DNA of 64,000 nucleotides from Axinella damicornis (Eukaryota; Porifera; Demospongiae; Axinellida; Axinellidae). Position 1 is the first letter of the stretch, and each line of letters starts with the position of its first letter. Position numbers and translations under genes: made by a program. Shown in pieces: positions 11,825-24,540 of this stretch. Below the pieces are notes generated by a model. That model did not search any database. It was not told the origin of the DNA and saw only the letters and a program-made list of their open reading frames with translations. The stretch is from NCBI GenBank assembly GCA_963931865.1, contig OZ007509.1:447978-511977 (forward strand), given 5' to 3'.

Positions 11825-12804
11825 ATGGTAAAGCCTGTGTGTGGATTATCATAGTCTGTATAATACGTATAGGTACATGGCATGGTGACAGCTAATCTTA
11901 TGCTCTAAAAGCGAAGTACTTACGTACCTTCAAAAAGAGGGGTGTGGTCACTGTTTTTCCAGGGTTTGTTGTCGCTGCTCAGGAGTCTGCGCAAGCACCC
12001 CAGCCGAGAGCTGCGCATCCTATTACTGGGCCTGGACAATGCAGGCAAGACCACTATCCTCAGAGTGCTGGCATCAGAGAAGGATGACATTGATCACATC
12101 GCACCGACACTGGTGGGTGGACCAGAGAGTGGTGGAGGGTAGTCGAGGCCCACGTGCACACAGACCCAACTGCTCTGAAATGTAGTGTACAACATGTCTA
12201 CTGGTACAGTAGTGTACTAGACTCTCGTTCCTGTGAATTAGTCCTTGTTGTATCTGTTGCAGGGTTTCAACGTGAAGACAGTTCAGTCTCAAGGCTTTAG
12301 GCTAAATGTCTGGGATATCGGAGGTACAGTCAGCACTGTCTCATGTACTTCAATAGTGCCATTATACAGTTGTGTAGGAGCATACAAAGGGGACTGAAAT
12401 GCAGAGCTACTAATGTATAGTAACTGTGGGACATTAGTCCCCTCTATTGGATTGTGATCATGTTTGTCTTAGAGATAATGACATCCTACCCCAGGTCAGA
12501 AGAAGCTTCGACCATACTGGAAGAACTACTTCGATAACACAGATGTGTTGGTGAGTATGGGGCTACCAAAGCAGTGCAGTTGTGCAGTAATGCAGGACTG
12601 CTTTTCTCCCTCCACACACACTCAAACACTTGTCCCTTCCACGCACGTCCCATCCACAGATATACGTTATTGATAGTTCTGACATAACCAGACTGGACGA
12701 AGCAGGAGAGGTAATTATCTTGAACTGCAATTATCGCTACTGTAATCCCCACTGCACACACATCACACATTACACACACATGCTACACCAACTTGCACAC
12801 GTCC

Positions 12805-12835
<31 letters not shown>

Positions 12836-13571
12836 ACACACTGCCCCTCCCACACACAGCAACTCCATGAACTACTGCAAGAGGAGAAACTGGGTGGAGT
12901 ACCAGTGCTCATATTTGCCAACAAGCAGGACCTTGACCTCGCCAAGGATCCCTCTGAGGTACGCACACCTACACAGCTGCTCTGTCCATAGTCGTGACCA
13001 CCATTTTGTGTCCCTGTAGATTGTGATGAAGCTGCAGCTACACTCCATCAAGGATAGGAAATGGCAGATCCAGCCCTGCTCTGCCAAGAGGAACGAGGGG
13101 GTGCAGGTATGCTGGGAGGGGAGCGGTGCTCCAGGAACACCCTGCACACAGGCCCCAAGCAGGGGTTGCTATGGATACTAGTTAGTGTAGGGCCGGAGCA
13201 CGAGGAGTGGCAGAATGTCATCACTAGCTGTACACTTGAACACCTAGTCAACATTATGCCTGCAGTGAGCCTCATTCCCGGGCTCTGGGAAGGAGGCTGG
13301 TTCCTCATTCCCGGGCTCTGGGAACGAGGCTGGTTCCTCATTCCCGGGCTCTGGGAAGGAGGCTGGTTCCTCATTCCCGGGCTCTGGGAACGAGGCTGGT
13401 TCCTCATTCCCGGGCTCTGGGAACGAGGCTGGTTCCTCATTCCCGGGCTCTGGGAACGAGGCTGGTTTTTGCAGTAAGCCTTTGACAACAAGAGCTCAGA
13501 CTCTTCCTCTGCCCCGCCCACAGGAGGGGATGGACTGGATGAGCAAGAATGTGGGTGCCAAGAAATGGTAG
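11825..13571 (+). CDS. ARL3: ADP-ribosylation factor-like GTPase ARL3
   Basis: Small GTPase that, in animals, releases lipidated cargo from UNC119/PDE6D carriers inside cilia and flagella; RP2 is its GAP. Eight exons: 11825-11827 (ATG only, donor GTAAAG), 11963-12112, 12263-12323, 12495-12550, 12660-12710, 12860-12958, 13020-13106 and 13524-13571. They give 184 residues (human ARL3: 182). Seen in order: N-terminal GLLSLLR helix after Met, P-loop GLDNAGKTT, Thr in the APTL/GFN switch I, WDIGGQ switch II, NKQD base-recognition motif and CSAK-type SAK motif. ARL3-like signatures are [14 protein letters not shown] and the end [11 protein letters not shown]. The single-codon first exon was chosen because it alone restores the expected M-G-L-L start. 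A 33-bp minisatellite fills part of the last intron. Confidence 0.93.
13270..13467. repeat. 33-bp minisatellite, 6 copies, built from the dispersed palindrome
   Basis: Six exact-length 33-base units beginning CCTCATTCCCGGGCTC, each containing the TCATTCCCGGGC...GGGAA(C/G)GAGGCT core of the palindromic element seen elsewhere in the window. It lies in the last ARL3 intron. Since 33 is a multiple of 3, frames stay open through it; this is incidental. Confidence 0.9.
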
Positions 13572-14065
13572 TCACGGCAAACCGGTCACTTACTTCATCA
13601 CAACTTGTGGAACAGATTCTTAAAACTAGGAGACAATGGATAATTCATTATTACTGAGATTTGGTGGCGTCATACGTGTACAGTATTTTCATTCACAGCA
13701 ATTACAGCTCTGTTCACGGAATCCCATCTCACTCAGAGGCTGGAGATGAATTGTCTGCTAGTCCCCCTAGTCCACCCACACAAAACCAGAGGGTTGTCCA
13801 ATGGTGCCATGTTCTGCCATACCATCTTGACTCTGTCACAAGTTACTTTGTCAATCCCTTGACCACATGGAATCATCCTAGGATAGGCATCCCCCCCTCA
13901 TACCCTCCCTACATCATGCACACTAACACCGGCTGTCCCTGGGTCTGCTGGAGTTACTCTGCCATACCAGAAGTGTTTGGTGGCAGGATGGGACGTGTGG
14001 GAGTACCAACACCAGCTGCCACACTATACTTACACACACAAATTCTCAATCACTCAATAACAATT
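13572..14065. other. Convergent 3' spacer, ARL3 / D2HGDH
   Basis: About 490 bases between the ARL3 stop and the D2HGDH stop, which face each other. It should contain both 3' UTRs. No additional gene recognised. Confidence 0.5.
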
Positions 14066-17000
14066 CTATGATGGGAGTGTTTTATAGGGATTCAGAATAC
14101 CCTGTGGGGTGCAAAGATACACAGGCCAGGTTAATCCCAACACAGATGTGTGGGTAGAAAACAGTCACAGCCTTCAGTCATTGCTGGTGGGCAACAGCTG
14201 AGGGAGGACTGTGATCACGGCTACAGCCTTCAGTCATTGCTGACGGCCAACAACTGAGGGATCATGGCTAATCAACAGCACTAGCTGCTTCACTGTCATT
14301 CCAGAGCGGGTTACCTTTGGGTCAAACACGGTCTTGATGTCCTTCATCAGCTTGACGGCCTCAGGCGACTTAGAGTAGTGGATGAACTGAGCCTTTTTGA
14401 ACCCCAGTCCATGCTCAGCGGATATGCTACCCCGATGCTTGGCTGGAAAGGGAGATACGCCACTTCTAAATCATTTGCTCCAGGTCCCTCAATGCACTTG
14501 ATGACATATGGGCCGGGATGAAGCCGGTACACAAAGTCCAAACAGACTGTGCATCTACACACACCGATGTACGTGGGGACAACAGGCTGGAACAGTGAAT
14601 ACACACACACACACTCACTCACACACCTGTCCATTCAAACACGTACGGCTCAATCAACTGCAAGAGATCAGCGGAATGAGTTTGTCCCACCACGTTCAGA
14701 TGGAGGTTACCTGCGGACGAGAGCACACCTGAAGTCACTCAACATCGTCTCCATAGACTCTCCAAATGTCTGCAGCAAAACACTTACTGACATGGACTTA
14801 CCATCACCAACATGGCCGTATCCCATCGTCCACCTGGTCATAGGTGCACATCTTTCCCGCATGTCCTCGACCAGGTGGTAGTATTTGGCTAGCGGCAGAG
14901 AGACGTCATACTGCAGATGCAAAGCAAACCAGAGTGAGTGTCAATCTCTAAGATACGGCCACCCCCAGTCCAGGCTCTCTCCTCAACTCACGAGGGGAGG
15001 AGAGAGCCCGTATTAGAGGAGGGCCTGGACTGAGGCTCTACAGTTATGGCTGAGAACTGACCGTGTATACTGTGGAAATGGGTGTGGCCTAAGTACTTTA
15101 CTATCACTAAGTCACAGATTGCGACCCACGGTTGGAACAGTAATACAACACTTGTGGGGGTGGCCACCCTAGATCCCCCCCCCCCCCCCCACCCATAGAA
15201 GAATTCCAAAGGGCTGTCTGTAGTGTTCTTATATATATGTAACCTGGAGCGAGCGTTCACCTTGTACACGACTCCCTCATGTCGCTGGGCCTCAGTGATA
15301 GTCTCCCTCAGAGCCCAGATTGACTTGAACTGAGTGCACCAGAATCAGTACAACTCAATCACTAGCTACACAGCACACACACCGATACAGAGGCACATGC
15401 TCACACACAACTAGTAATCAAAGGGCTTCTACTTCCTGTATAGGTGATGAATGCAGGCCTCTGATTGGTTAACTCAAATTATAACACACTTTGCTCATGT
15501 CGGCTGCCACAGTGCCATCTTCGATGAGACCTGCCGACATTACACGCTCAAGAAATGCATTCAGCTTCTGGAGAGGGAGAGAGCAACTGTGAGTACTGTT
15601 AGCAGCCATGCACAGCACCATCCCATCCACGTACCTCCTTATCATGCGGCTCATGTGACCCAGATGTCTCCACGAGGACATAGAACGGGTGAGCAGAGAT
15701 GGGGTTGCGATGCCTGAGGTGCTTTTCAACAATCTCCATCGAAATAGAGTCCATAAATTCAAACGCTTCATGAGAATAGAAAATTGTAGTATCCTGAGAT
15801 GATGCACAACTTGAGCTATGCTACATACCAACAATCAATGTGCAGTATAGTATGCAGCAGTGTACCAGAGTGTGCAGTATAGTATGCAGCAGTGTACCAG
15901 AATATGTGGCTGCTGACCTGACAAGACTTCTCCAAGCATACTCTTAGCAGTGACAAGTATCCTCTTCACTTTCTCAAAGTCAGAACACCCCATGAACGCT
16001 ACATTCATTGACTACGAAAGGAGAAGGAACTGTCATGTGACAGTCACATGACTGGAGTTCATTAGAAAACATACGGGCAGTGGACACACATTAGCGTCAC
16101 ACAGGCTCAAGCTCAGGGTATGGAGGTACACATACCTTGGGTCGGGGAGGCACCAGGATGGAGACTGCAGTGACAATTCCCAGGGTGCCCTCTGATCCAA
16201 TGAATAGTTGTTTTAAGTCATAGCCTAGGGAAGGGAGGGAGAGCACATGTGCTCGGATCAAAGTCGAGATCAAGAACAAACTTCCTATGACCACGCGCTC
16301 ACATACCAGTGTTGTCCTTCCTCATGGTGGATAGGCAGTCCAAAACTGTTCCATCTGCCAGCACCTAGCACCATGACAACGATCATCTGACAGACATACG
16401 TACTAGCACATCTCAATACTCTATCCCTGGGAAGTAGCTCATTGTCCCAAGCTGCAATCTGGTTGTGTCCAATGTACTACCCACTGTCCCACAGCCAGGC
16501 CTTCTACACCTCCAGTATTTTATTGATTGCTCTGCAAGCCTCATTGGAGGTGTAGAAGGCCGGGAATGAGGCTAGGCTCTGTCTCAATGAACCATGCTCG
16601 CAACTCACCGCCTCCACACCCAGGATGCTGCCGTGTAGTGAACCGTACCTCAGCAACCGCAGTCCACCAGCATTTGTGGAGGTATTGCCCCCAATCTGAC
16701 AGCTGCAGTGTGGAGAGGTGGTGAGTGGGGATGTGAGGCTTAGGTTCACAGAACATGAACCTGCCTTCCCTTGGCTCCCAGGTCCAGAGGCATCATCAGG
16801 TCCCTCTCAGCCAGCATGTTGTCCAGGACCTCAAGAATGCACCCCGACTGACACACCAGGACCCCTGCAAGGGCATGTGATTTTCATGTGATTTTCACAC
16901 GACTGTCATATGATTATCACATGAGAGTGATAGGGGAAGGCTGTGTTGTACCTGCTGTCTCATCCAGGTTGATCACCCTGTTCATCAGCGAGAGGGACAC

Positions 17001-18497
17001 CACCACTTCATCAAATACAGGATTGCTACCACCTGCACACACACCATCACAGGGCTAATGGAAGTCAGGCATCCAGCGACAGTACTGGCATGCACATGTT
17101 GTAGGAACCAGAATGGGGTTATCCCAATGTTTGAGGAGCTCTTCATCACTGACACATTATTGCTATGCACCAGTTCCCTGATGAAGGTCCCTCTTAGTCT
17201 AGGGAGTCTCCTTCTGGTTTCTATATACGACAGTTCTGCTGCAATTGTATGAGCAGAGAACAACCAGCTGAAATTAATGACGGATGCCTCATCGATAGTT
17301 TGGGTCTAATACTGAATTCGGTCCCCACATGAAGCGTGCATTGCATGTGATGAGGTTTACCCACCCACAAGGCCTGTGTTTCCACCCTGGGGCACGACTG
17401 CAATTCTGCAGGGGAGAGATATAATGGCACTGGCTGTACTGTGTGGAGGCCGCATCACAGGCACACCAGCTGTCTGTTAACCATCACTCTTATCTTAGCC
17501 CATTCCAAGTCTCCTCCAGTCTTCAGTGCAGCTGCTGTAAGGCTGGAGGAGGGACAGTTGTCCTCGTACTGTTCTCCGTGCTGACCTTCTCTGGTTGCAG
17601 TGAGAAAGGATCTTAGAAACTTCTTCTGTTGATTTTGGCTTCAACACAACTGAACTTTGACCCCTGAAACACAGACGCACACACAACATAAACGAAACAC
17701 GTTTGACATCAACGTCTCCCCAACCTGAGGTTCCGCAGCCAGTCAATATTGTGAGGTGCCACGTCTGATGGGTCAGTGACAACACGATCACCACCAAGCA
17801 GTGAGTGGAACTCCTGCAGATCCAGTTCCGTCACCTAGCAACAGTACTGTGTGATGAGGTGCAGAGGACAGCAGCATACCCAGGCCATTCCCGGCCCAGG
17901 AATGACGGGAAGAATTGTTCTGGCTCCTTGCATGCAGTGTGTTTGATAACCATGGCTGTAAATCTACACATCAGCAAGAGTGTATAATAATAAGATATTA
18001 TTATACACTCTTGACATCAGCTATGCCACATAATTATTCCTTCGTTTAATAAGACTGGTTCTATTGCAACTGTAGAATTATTGCAAGAAGCTGCTAGTTG
18101 TCTTCCAAATTTAGCATTCGCTGTATCCACTGGAAATGGTTGCCTGCATACGTGATGTCAATGCCTTTGTGATAACGCCTGAGGCATGTGAGCTTACACT
18201 TGCTGTCACTAATCAACTAGCCCCACCCTACCTGGAACTCCACTACAGCCTGCCCCTCTACGCCATTACCTCTTGGTCGCTTCCTATAGCTACCAAAAAT
18301 CAGTTGCTGAAATATAGCCATCTTCCCGATCTCCTCACCGTTGCATAGTCTCCTCTTCTGACGTCATAGTGATCAGACGTGAGGGGGACACTACTGGACG
18401 GCCTTGTTGTCCGGATTGCGGGAACCAGTTGTCTGCCACGCATCCAAGAACATCTCCCTCTTCGTGCAGCAGATCTCCGCAGCAGCGCAGGGAACAT
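14066..18497 (-). CDS. D2HGDH: D-2-hydroxyglutarate dehydrogenase, mitochondrial
   Basis: FAD flavoprotein that oxidises D-2-hydroxyglutarate to 2-oxoglutarate, passing electrons to ETF in mitochondria. Seventeen exons: 18497-18339, 17834-17725, 17663-17586, 17405-17365, 17032-16952, 16864-16765, 16702-16609, 16364-16307, 16224-16136, 16011-15918, 15765-15635, 15567-15490, 15329-15261, 14910-14802, 14710-14627, 14442-14315 and 14101-14066; phases close to 512 residues (human about 521). The Arg-rich N-terminus [14 protein letters not shown] looks like a mitochondrial presequence. FAD-domain motifs [31 protein letters not shown] and [10 protein letters not shown] precede the C-terminal [14 protein letters not shown] (metal-ligand histidines) and [10 protein letters not shown]; the end is [11 protein letters not shown]. 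The intron after 16765 uses a GC donor, because only that junction keeps frame. It is divergent from MCMBP. Confidence 0.95.
14967..15031. repeat. Hairpin-forming inverted repeat in D2HGDH intron 13
   Basis: AGTCCAGGCTCTCTCCTC at the left pairs with an imperfect reverse complement ending GGCCTGGACT. The GCTCTC/GAGAGAGC core recurs in the element at 26354-26468, suggesting a small MITE-like family. Confidence 0.6.
17975..18013. repeat. Near-perfect palindrome in D2HGDH intron 1
   Basis: Arms CAAGAGTGTATAATAAT (17 bases) separated by five bases. The same CAAGAGTGTATAAT end forms the terminal inverted repeats of the element at 56323-56562, so this may be a collapsed copy of that MITE. Confidence 0.7.
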
Positions 18498-19650
18498 CTC
18501 GTCCTTTGTTCAATAGCTTCCGTAAACTTCCGTGCACGTTTGCATAATAAGGAGAGCTTATATCGCATATCGTGCAGAAAAATGTGAATGTGAACATACC
18601 CGTACCATAGATAATAGTTTCGTAGTTTATTATCTATGCCCGTACCCCCGGTATAATATCACACACAACAGTTGCAACGTGATGTGGGGATACCGAACTG
18701 CCAGTTTTTAGGCGCGGGGGGGGGGGGGGGGGGGGGGGGGGGATCAGAAAAAAAAGAAAAAAAAACATAGCTACAAAAATATAGCAACCTCATATCCGGC
18801 AGAGAGGAAAAAAACAAGGGTGGGTGGAAAAAAAGAAAACCGTTTTAGCATAGTCTACATAAGGGGAAAAACAAGAAGAAAAAAAAACAACCTAGCAACA
18901 CACACACACAAAAAAAAAGAAAAGCAAGAACAAGAAAGGAAACAAGATAAAAAGGAAAAAGGAAAAAAAAGGAAGAAAGAAAAAAATACAACCTAGCAAC
19001 AACCCATCCCTCCGTGACAGGTCGGACACCGAAGTGTAAGCCTCAGGAGCGCTGGATAGGCGCCGGTGACTGGAATCACAGGAGGCTACCTGCTTTCAAC
19101 CAGAACACCTTTCTTTAGCTTCGGTGGTCAGATGGGAACCGGCGTACTCAAGCTGCTAGGCGGGGAGTCAGGAACCGGTGTGTACAGAGCGGCCCAGACT
19201 CGTACTCGGTTATTGGGGAGACGAACACTCAACCCCCAGGCTGTAAAGCAAGTGCTTAGCGAGTGTGCCATCCCGACATCCCGCCAAAACTTGGTACAAA
19301 TTCAGTATTTCAACCCAAACCGGATGTATCCTGGTGCGCATGCGCGTGTCACTGGACCTTGACTTCCCGCCAAAAATATTTCAAACCCCAGCCTAGCCGC
19401 TTAGCTAGCTAGCTAGCATTGTAGTACATTGCCGTAGTCGCTGGGAGTAATATAACATTTCAGGCTGCTCTAGACATGGAGGCTCGCACTGAAAAAGCAG
19501 CCAGAAACATCTCCCTCTTTGTGCAGCATGGCTATTCAGTGTTTCAACCGCCTCCGTGTTTCAACACCGCCTCCGTAAACTTCCGTTGAGCTTTGTGTTC
19601 CTACTACCCTGACCACGTGGAGCTGTGGAGGGCCGGCCATAGGGGGAGTG
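18498..19650. promoter_or_regulatory. Divergent spacer D2HGDH / MCMBP, interrupted by a SINE-like element
   Basis: The two ATGs are 1.15 kb apart but 651 bases of that is the element at 18743-19393. A duplicated leader segment lies on each side: ACATCTCCCTCTT(C/T)GTGCAGC at about 18449 and 19508, and CCGTAAACTTCCGT at about 18520 and 19573. A hairpin (CATAGATAATA) sits at about 18605-18640 and a 27-base poly-G tract at 18716-18742. Confidence 0.45.
18743..19393 (-). mobile_element. tRNA-derived SINE-like element, copy 1
   Basis: Read on the minus strand, a unique start (GGCTGGGGTTTGAAATATTT) leads to a tRNA-like stretch at 19282-19215 with an A-box-like GGATGGCACACTCG and a B-box-like GTGTTCGTCTCC, then a long body and a T-rich tail with TTGCTAGGTTGT motifs. 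It is about 95% identical by eye to the inverted copy at 27590-28216, differing mainly in tail length. No target-site duplication was identified. Frames open in both copies (98 residues on the other strand) simply reflect recent copying. Confidence 0.75.
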
Positions 19651-22600
19651 ATGCCAGTTTTGCAGGAGAAGTGGATAAGCGACCCGCTGAGCGAGGTACA
19701 ACACCTCTTCGGTGAGTGGAAATTTAGAGAGGGCATGAATGCATGGACCTAGTCGTAGCCACACTCTCGCACGAATAGAGTCTGGCTATGGTATTAGCTC
19801 AGTACTACTGTTGTTTTAGAGTGTGTTAAAGGTACTTTGTAATCCCACCTTTTGTCTTCCCTTGTAGAGCAGCGTGGGGATGGAGGAAGGTCGTGGGGAG
19901 TTGAGGACTTTTTCTGCTCCAAGATGAGCAGCAAAGAATCACTATCTAAGGTGTGCACAAGCACTCTCATCTCCCTGTGACAGGATACTAGCTATCATCG
20001 CAGTCTCTTCTCTCCTGAAATACCCCCTCCGTCCCACCCAGGTCCCCTCCCTTAACTCCACCCCCCTGGACTCCCTCCCTCCCAGCTGTCTGGTCCGCTA
20101 CCGGTGCATGGTGCAGGACCAGTTTGACCCGGAGTTCTACCTCAAGGTCTACCACACCACCAACACACGCACCGGGGACACTGTTAGTCCATACTACTGT
20201 AGTATAATTTAAGTAGTTCTTTTAAGAGACTATTGGTGTACAAACTGTCAACATGTAACCTGACGTAGCTCAAACATACTCTGTTTGTTGCCCAGATGAC
20301 CTGCTGTGGAATGTACAGGGATATTACAAGGCAACCAGTAAGCCTACTTGTGATGTCCCACTATGCTGTGCTGATATTGATGGACTTCCCCTCCCTCCCT
20401 CCTCCCTCCCTCCGCTCTCCTTCATTCCTTCCCTCATCTCTCTCTGCCCCCCCCCCCCCCCCCCCCCCCCACCCACCCACCCACCCACTTAGCCAGATTA
20501 TGAGATCGATTTTGACCATCCTGCTAATATAACTGATGACAGACAAACATTCTACTGTGTTCCGATCCCAGCTGAAACACAGTGGGCGAAGGCAGTATCC
20601 TCCAAATACTCAAGATGTTTACAGGGTTACTCTCAGGATGTGTATACTCCTGATCTGTGTGCACGAGATTATGAGACCAATGGTTACCCTGTGCATGAGC
20701 AGCAAGATTCTGCCTGTCACCTGGCTGCAATTCAAACCTAGCAAGCATTCCAGGGAGAACTGTCCGCACAGAAGTTAGCGTACAGAGGATTAAGATCAAC
20801 AGCAGCAGAGACAAGCATGAGATTTGTGGTGATATTGTTCTCTATGACAACCATCTGTTTTTGTCTTTAATCACTCTTGACGGCCGAAGGCTCTCTCCAA
20901 TACATCATTGGGAGGTACTGAGCAACCCCCCATGGCGGTTGGCACAGAACAAGGCCCCAGGGGTGGCCAGCTGAAGCGACGGCTCAGTGAGAGTGGTGAT
21001 GAGGGTGAGGGGATGGAGGTGGAGGGGGGAGGGGGGGAGGCACCCAGCAGCCTCACCAGCAAGAAACAGCGAGCGGATCTGCCCTCAGGTACCCCAGTGA
21101 AGTGATATTGTTTATGGGAGATTATGTGATTCAACTGACATCTTATGCCGTAGGTGTAAATCCTCCCTCCTCAACTCCAAGCTCAAGCTGTCTCAACTTC
21201 CCTCTACCGGCTGATAAAGGCATGCCTTGCCTTGTCAAGGTAGGCTGGTGGACTCACTGGTTTCCCATGCAGACAGTATCATGGCTACTGGTAGCTGGAT
21301 ACAGACTCCACCCATACTCATGTTCAGCTGCCTAGATGTGCCCTGGGCGGAGGGGCAATCCCACATTATCTGCCTGTCTGTCACCAGGTCTATGCCAGTG
21401 CTGAGTCTTACAAGGTGGCATCCATGATGGAGTTCATTGGTGTGCTGTCGGTGGACCCTGCTCTTGCCCACTTCGAGGAAGAGGGAAGGGAGCAGGTGGG
21501 AGACCCGTTGCAAGTGGAGACTCCTGCCGAGCGGAAGGCCCACTCCCCTCCCCCCTCCCTCATCCCACGACTGCACTGCATTGTGGCAAAGTCCCTCTCC
21601 CACTCCAATCCACTGTTTCCTAGCAACCTGACCACACCAATCAAGAGAACAGGTAGCATGGACAGTGGTGGCCTGGGAAGGAGACGATCATGTATATTAT
21701 ACATGTACTTCTTGGTGTACAGTCTACTCACAGCTGTGTCCGGTGGATGTGTGTGCCTCTAGGCAGCTGGTGGTGGACGTCCTGGCCAGGACACTCATGG
21801 GAGACAAACTGGCAGCTGAGTACACTCTACTGCACCTGCTCTCTTCTGTGTGAGTCACACGGTCCAACCACTGTGCACCCTACCCTGCCGAGCTGCTCTC
21901 TGTGTTTATACCTCTCCTCTTCACACTTGCACACACACACATGCACACACACACATGCACACACACATTCACACACGCACACACACATGCACACACATTC
22001 ACACACACGTACCACACACCCATGCACGCACACACATGCACACACACACACACACACACACACAGTTATGGTCGTACGGAGGTGCTAGCCCTTGGCAAGT
22101 TCACCCTGAACCTGACCCGCTGCCCTCCCCCCCAGCCCACTCCACTTGCCCACACTCTCTACTCTACACTGCAACAGCTGCTACCAAAGGTACATATATA
22201 CAATGGAGGCGAAATCACTTACTCCTCGATTCTTACCCATACGTATATTACATCACATTTACCTCTAGTTTGTGATTGCTAGCTGAGGGTTGGTTTGCCT
22301 CTTTGTGCTGTCACTAAACCATTATGTTGGGGAGTCTGAGTGAGCCCCACACTACATACATTAGTGCATGCAGCAACCATCCGGGTTGCTGGCTGATGTC
22401 TGCAACCAGATGCTAGTTAAAGTGTACATGTGCTTTTGGTTATTTTGTGACTCGGTTGTCGGATCAAACATGCCTTGAAGAATAGTGCACCAGAGATGCC
22501 CACCCAACAGCTGCCATGACCCAATGACAGGCACAAATGCTGGAGCAAAGAGAGAGAAGGCTGGAGAGGGGTGCCATGCTGGAGTGTGAACGTTTGCCTG

Positions 22601-24324
22601 TAAGCGAACGTCACCTGCTGCATGTTGCTCACTCAGGCTCATGTGCCCCACAGTGCCTTGCATTTCGTCTAGTGTGTAAAATATATGAGTCTTGACATTG
22701 CATGGTTAATGGAGCCTAGCCGTTTGGCTTGACTTTGACCCTTCTGACCTATGACCTCGACAGTGTTTTCAGCTGCCGATGAGCCTCTCCAATATGAACA
22801 GCTGGAGGTTCAGTCCAAAGAAAGATTACACGGCCAACCGCCTCCTGGCAGGGATCCTGCAACTCTCAGAAGGTCAGCTTCATCCCTTGATCGTCTTACA
22901 TTGACCACCTCTCTGTCTCCTTCCACACCCCCTTCTCACCCTAGGCACTAACCTCCTTGTGGACGAGACATCACTCTCCCCAGGCCAACTCTCGGAGGCT
23001 GGAGTCAGAAACCTCACTGCTCTTGGCAACGTCACACAATGGCAGAAGGTCCACTATGACTTTCACTACCACACATCAGAGTTCAACTGTGACCTGGTCC
23101 GTGAACGCATAGTCAGTGGTGTCGCCCGTGTTAGATTAACCACCCACAGTCAGTGGTGTTGCCAATGTTAGATTAGCCATTGATTAGCAAATGTACTTAC
23201 AACCCAGGCTATCAATATGGTTAATTAAAAGGGAGAAGGTTGGATTGTGATTGCAGATCATAGAAGTTTCTTCTCTTAAATAGATCCTTTTGTATCCCCA
23301 CAGCCGATACTGATTCTCTCAGAGGGAAAGTCAATTCTCAGCGTACGTGATAGTGCTTACTCTAGCCTTGTTCCCACGTGGCCTGGGAATGAGGCTATGC
23401 TTGCTCATCACCTTGTTTTGTTCGAGTAATCAAAAGTCTAGGAATGACCTGTACGTTTCTCTCCACAGACTGACTGTCAGGTCCCTCTCTCTCCGTCATC
23501 CCATCCCCCCTCCTCCTCCACTGACATTGCACTTTCCGAGACCCAGCTGATAAACCAGGCCAGACTCTACCTTGGTCTGCATCGGCTGCTCGAGTACCAG
23601 CTGCCCAGTGACGTGCAGAAGGCAAGCAGTAGCAGGGCGTTAATATCTACCACAATGCCCACATGTAACAGTTACCAACATACCGTTTATACTTCACTCT
23701 TAGAAGACGGTACACTTGCTGTGGTACAGTCTTGCTGTGTTTGTATTAAGCATGCTGTAAATACACTTTTGCAAATGTTTATTGTTGTGTAGAACTCTCA
23801 AAAGGCTTTCCAGAGTGTTAATCACCTATTGTTTGATTCAATAAATTCAATAATAGTAGTATATTACATGTAACCAGGAGTGCATAATGAGGAAGCGACA
23901 CAGTCGTGTTGCAATAATTTCCTAGTCTCAGTTGTTGCTCCTCTTCTGCACATCAATTTCGTACCTTGTCAACCTCGTCCTGTTAACACATTCTCTTACT
24001 GTTGACACCATGTGCCATTAAGAAGTTAACTATGACAACACTGTTGTCATCCATTGTTCTGCAGAGTCTTGAAGATGACTTTGTTGAGATGCGCAAGACC
24101 AACCCAGACATGAATGCGGAGCTCTTCCACCATCTGCTCAATGTTGCCAGGTCAGGTTACTATAGCAACTGCATTGGTCACACCCTGCCTATTACACTGA
24201 TGGGCCCTCTCCCTGGTGCAGGCTTGTGAGTCTGAGTTTTGGCTGTGGGGAGCTCTCTCTGCACCACTGGCTCTATACCAAGCAGCTGGAGGCACAGCGC
24301 ACAGCCAGACTGGCTGCCTCATGA
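19651..24324 (+). CDS. MCMBP: Mini-chromosome maintenance complex-binding protein
   Basis: Nuclear factor that binds MCM3-7 and helps assemble or unload the replicative MCM complex. Sixteen exons: 19651-19711, 19868-19950, 20042-20182, 20296-20337, 20493-20594, 20890-21088, 21154-21239, 21388-21652, 21723-21849, 22066-22189, 22764-22872, 22945-23096, 23304-23342, 23469-23621, 24065-24150 and 24222-24324; these give 623 residues in phase (human 642). Matches to the family include [101 protein letters not shown] and [10 protein letters not shown]. The mid-protein exon at 20890 encodes an acidic, Gly-rich linker with KKQR, a possible nuclear signal. The intron after 23621 begins GCAAGC (GC-AG). 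Exon 20493 follows a 24-base poly-C tract. Tail-to-tail with QDPR. Confidence 0.95.
21925..22065. repeat. CA-rich microsatellite upstream of MCMBP exon 10
   Basis: Interrupted (CA)n with ATGCACACAC variants running directly into the 3' splice site at 22064-22065. Confidence 0.85.
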
Positions 24325-24540
24325 ACACAATGTGCACACACTATAGCTCCTACACAGGTCTTGCCTAGATCACGTCATCCTATATATATTGTTCTGAAGT
24401 TACTCTATCTGAAATTTGACCCTCAAGTAAATTATTGTCAGGTCAGAACATTAACATAAACGTCCCATCATTGTAGGGGGGATGCGCACAAAACAGCATG
24501 CAATTTGTTGTTGAGTTCCTAACAGTTGGAAAACGAGGTG

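Noticed and set aside
18391..18597. Alternative 68-residue N-terminus for D2HGDH
   Set aside because: The frame starting at 18497 gives an Arg-rich presequence and links in phase to exon 17834.
19066..19362. 98-residue frame conserved with 27621-27917
   Set aside because: Both lie on the antisense strand of two recent SINE-like copies; conservation follows from recent copying and no domain is visible.
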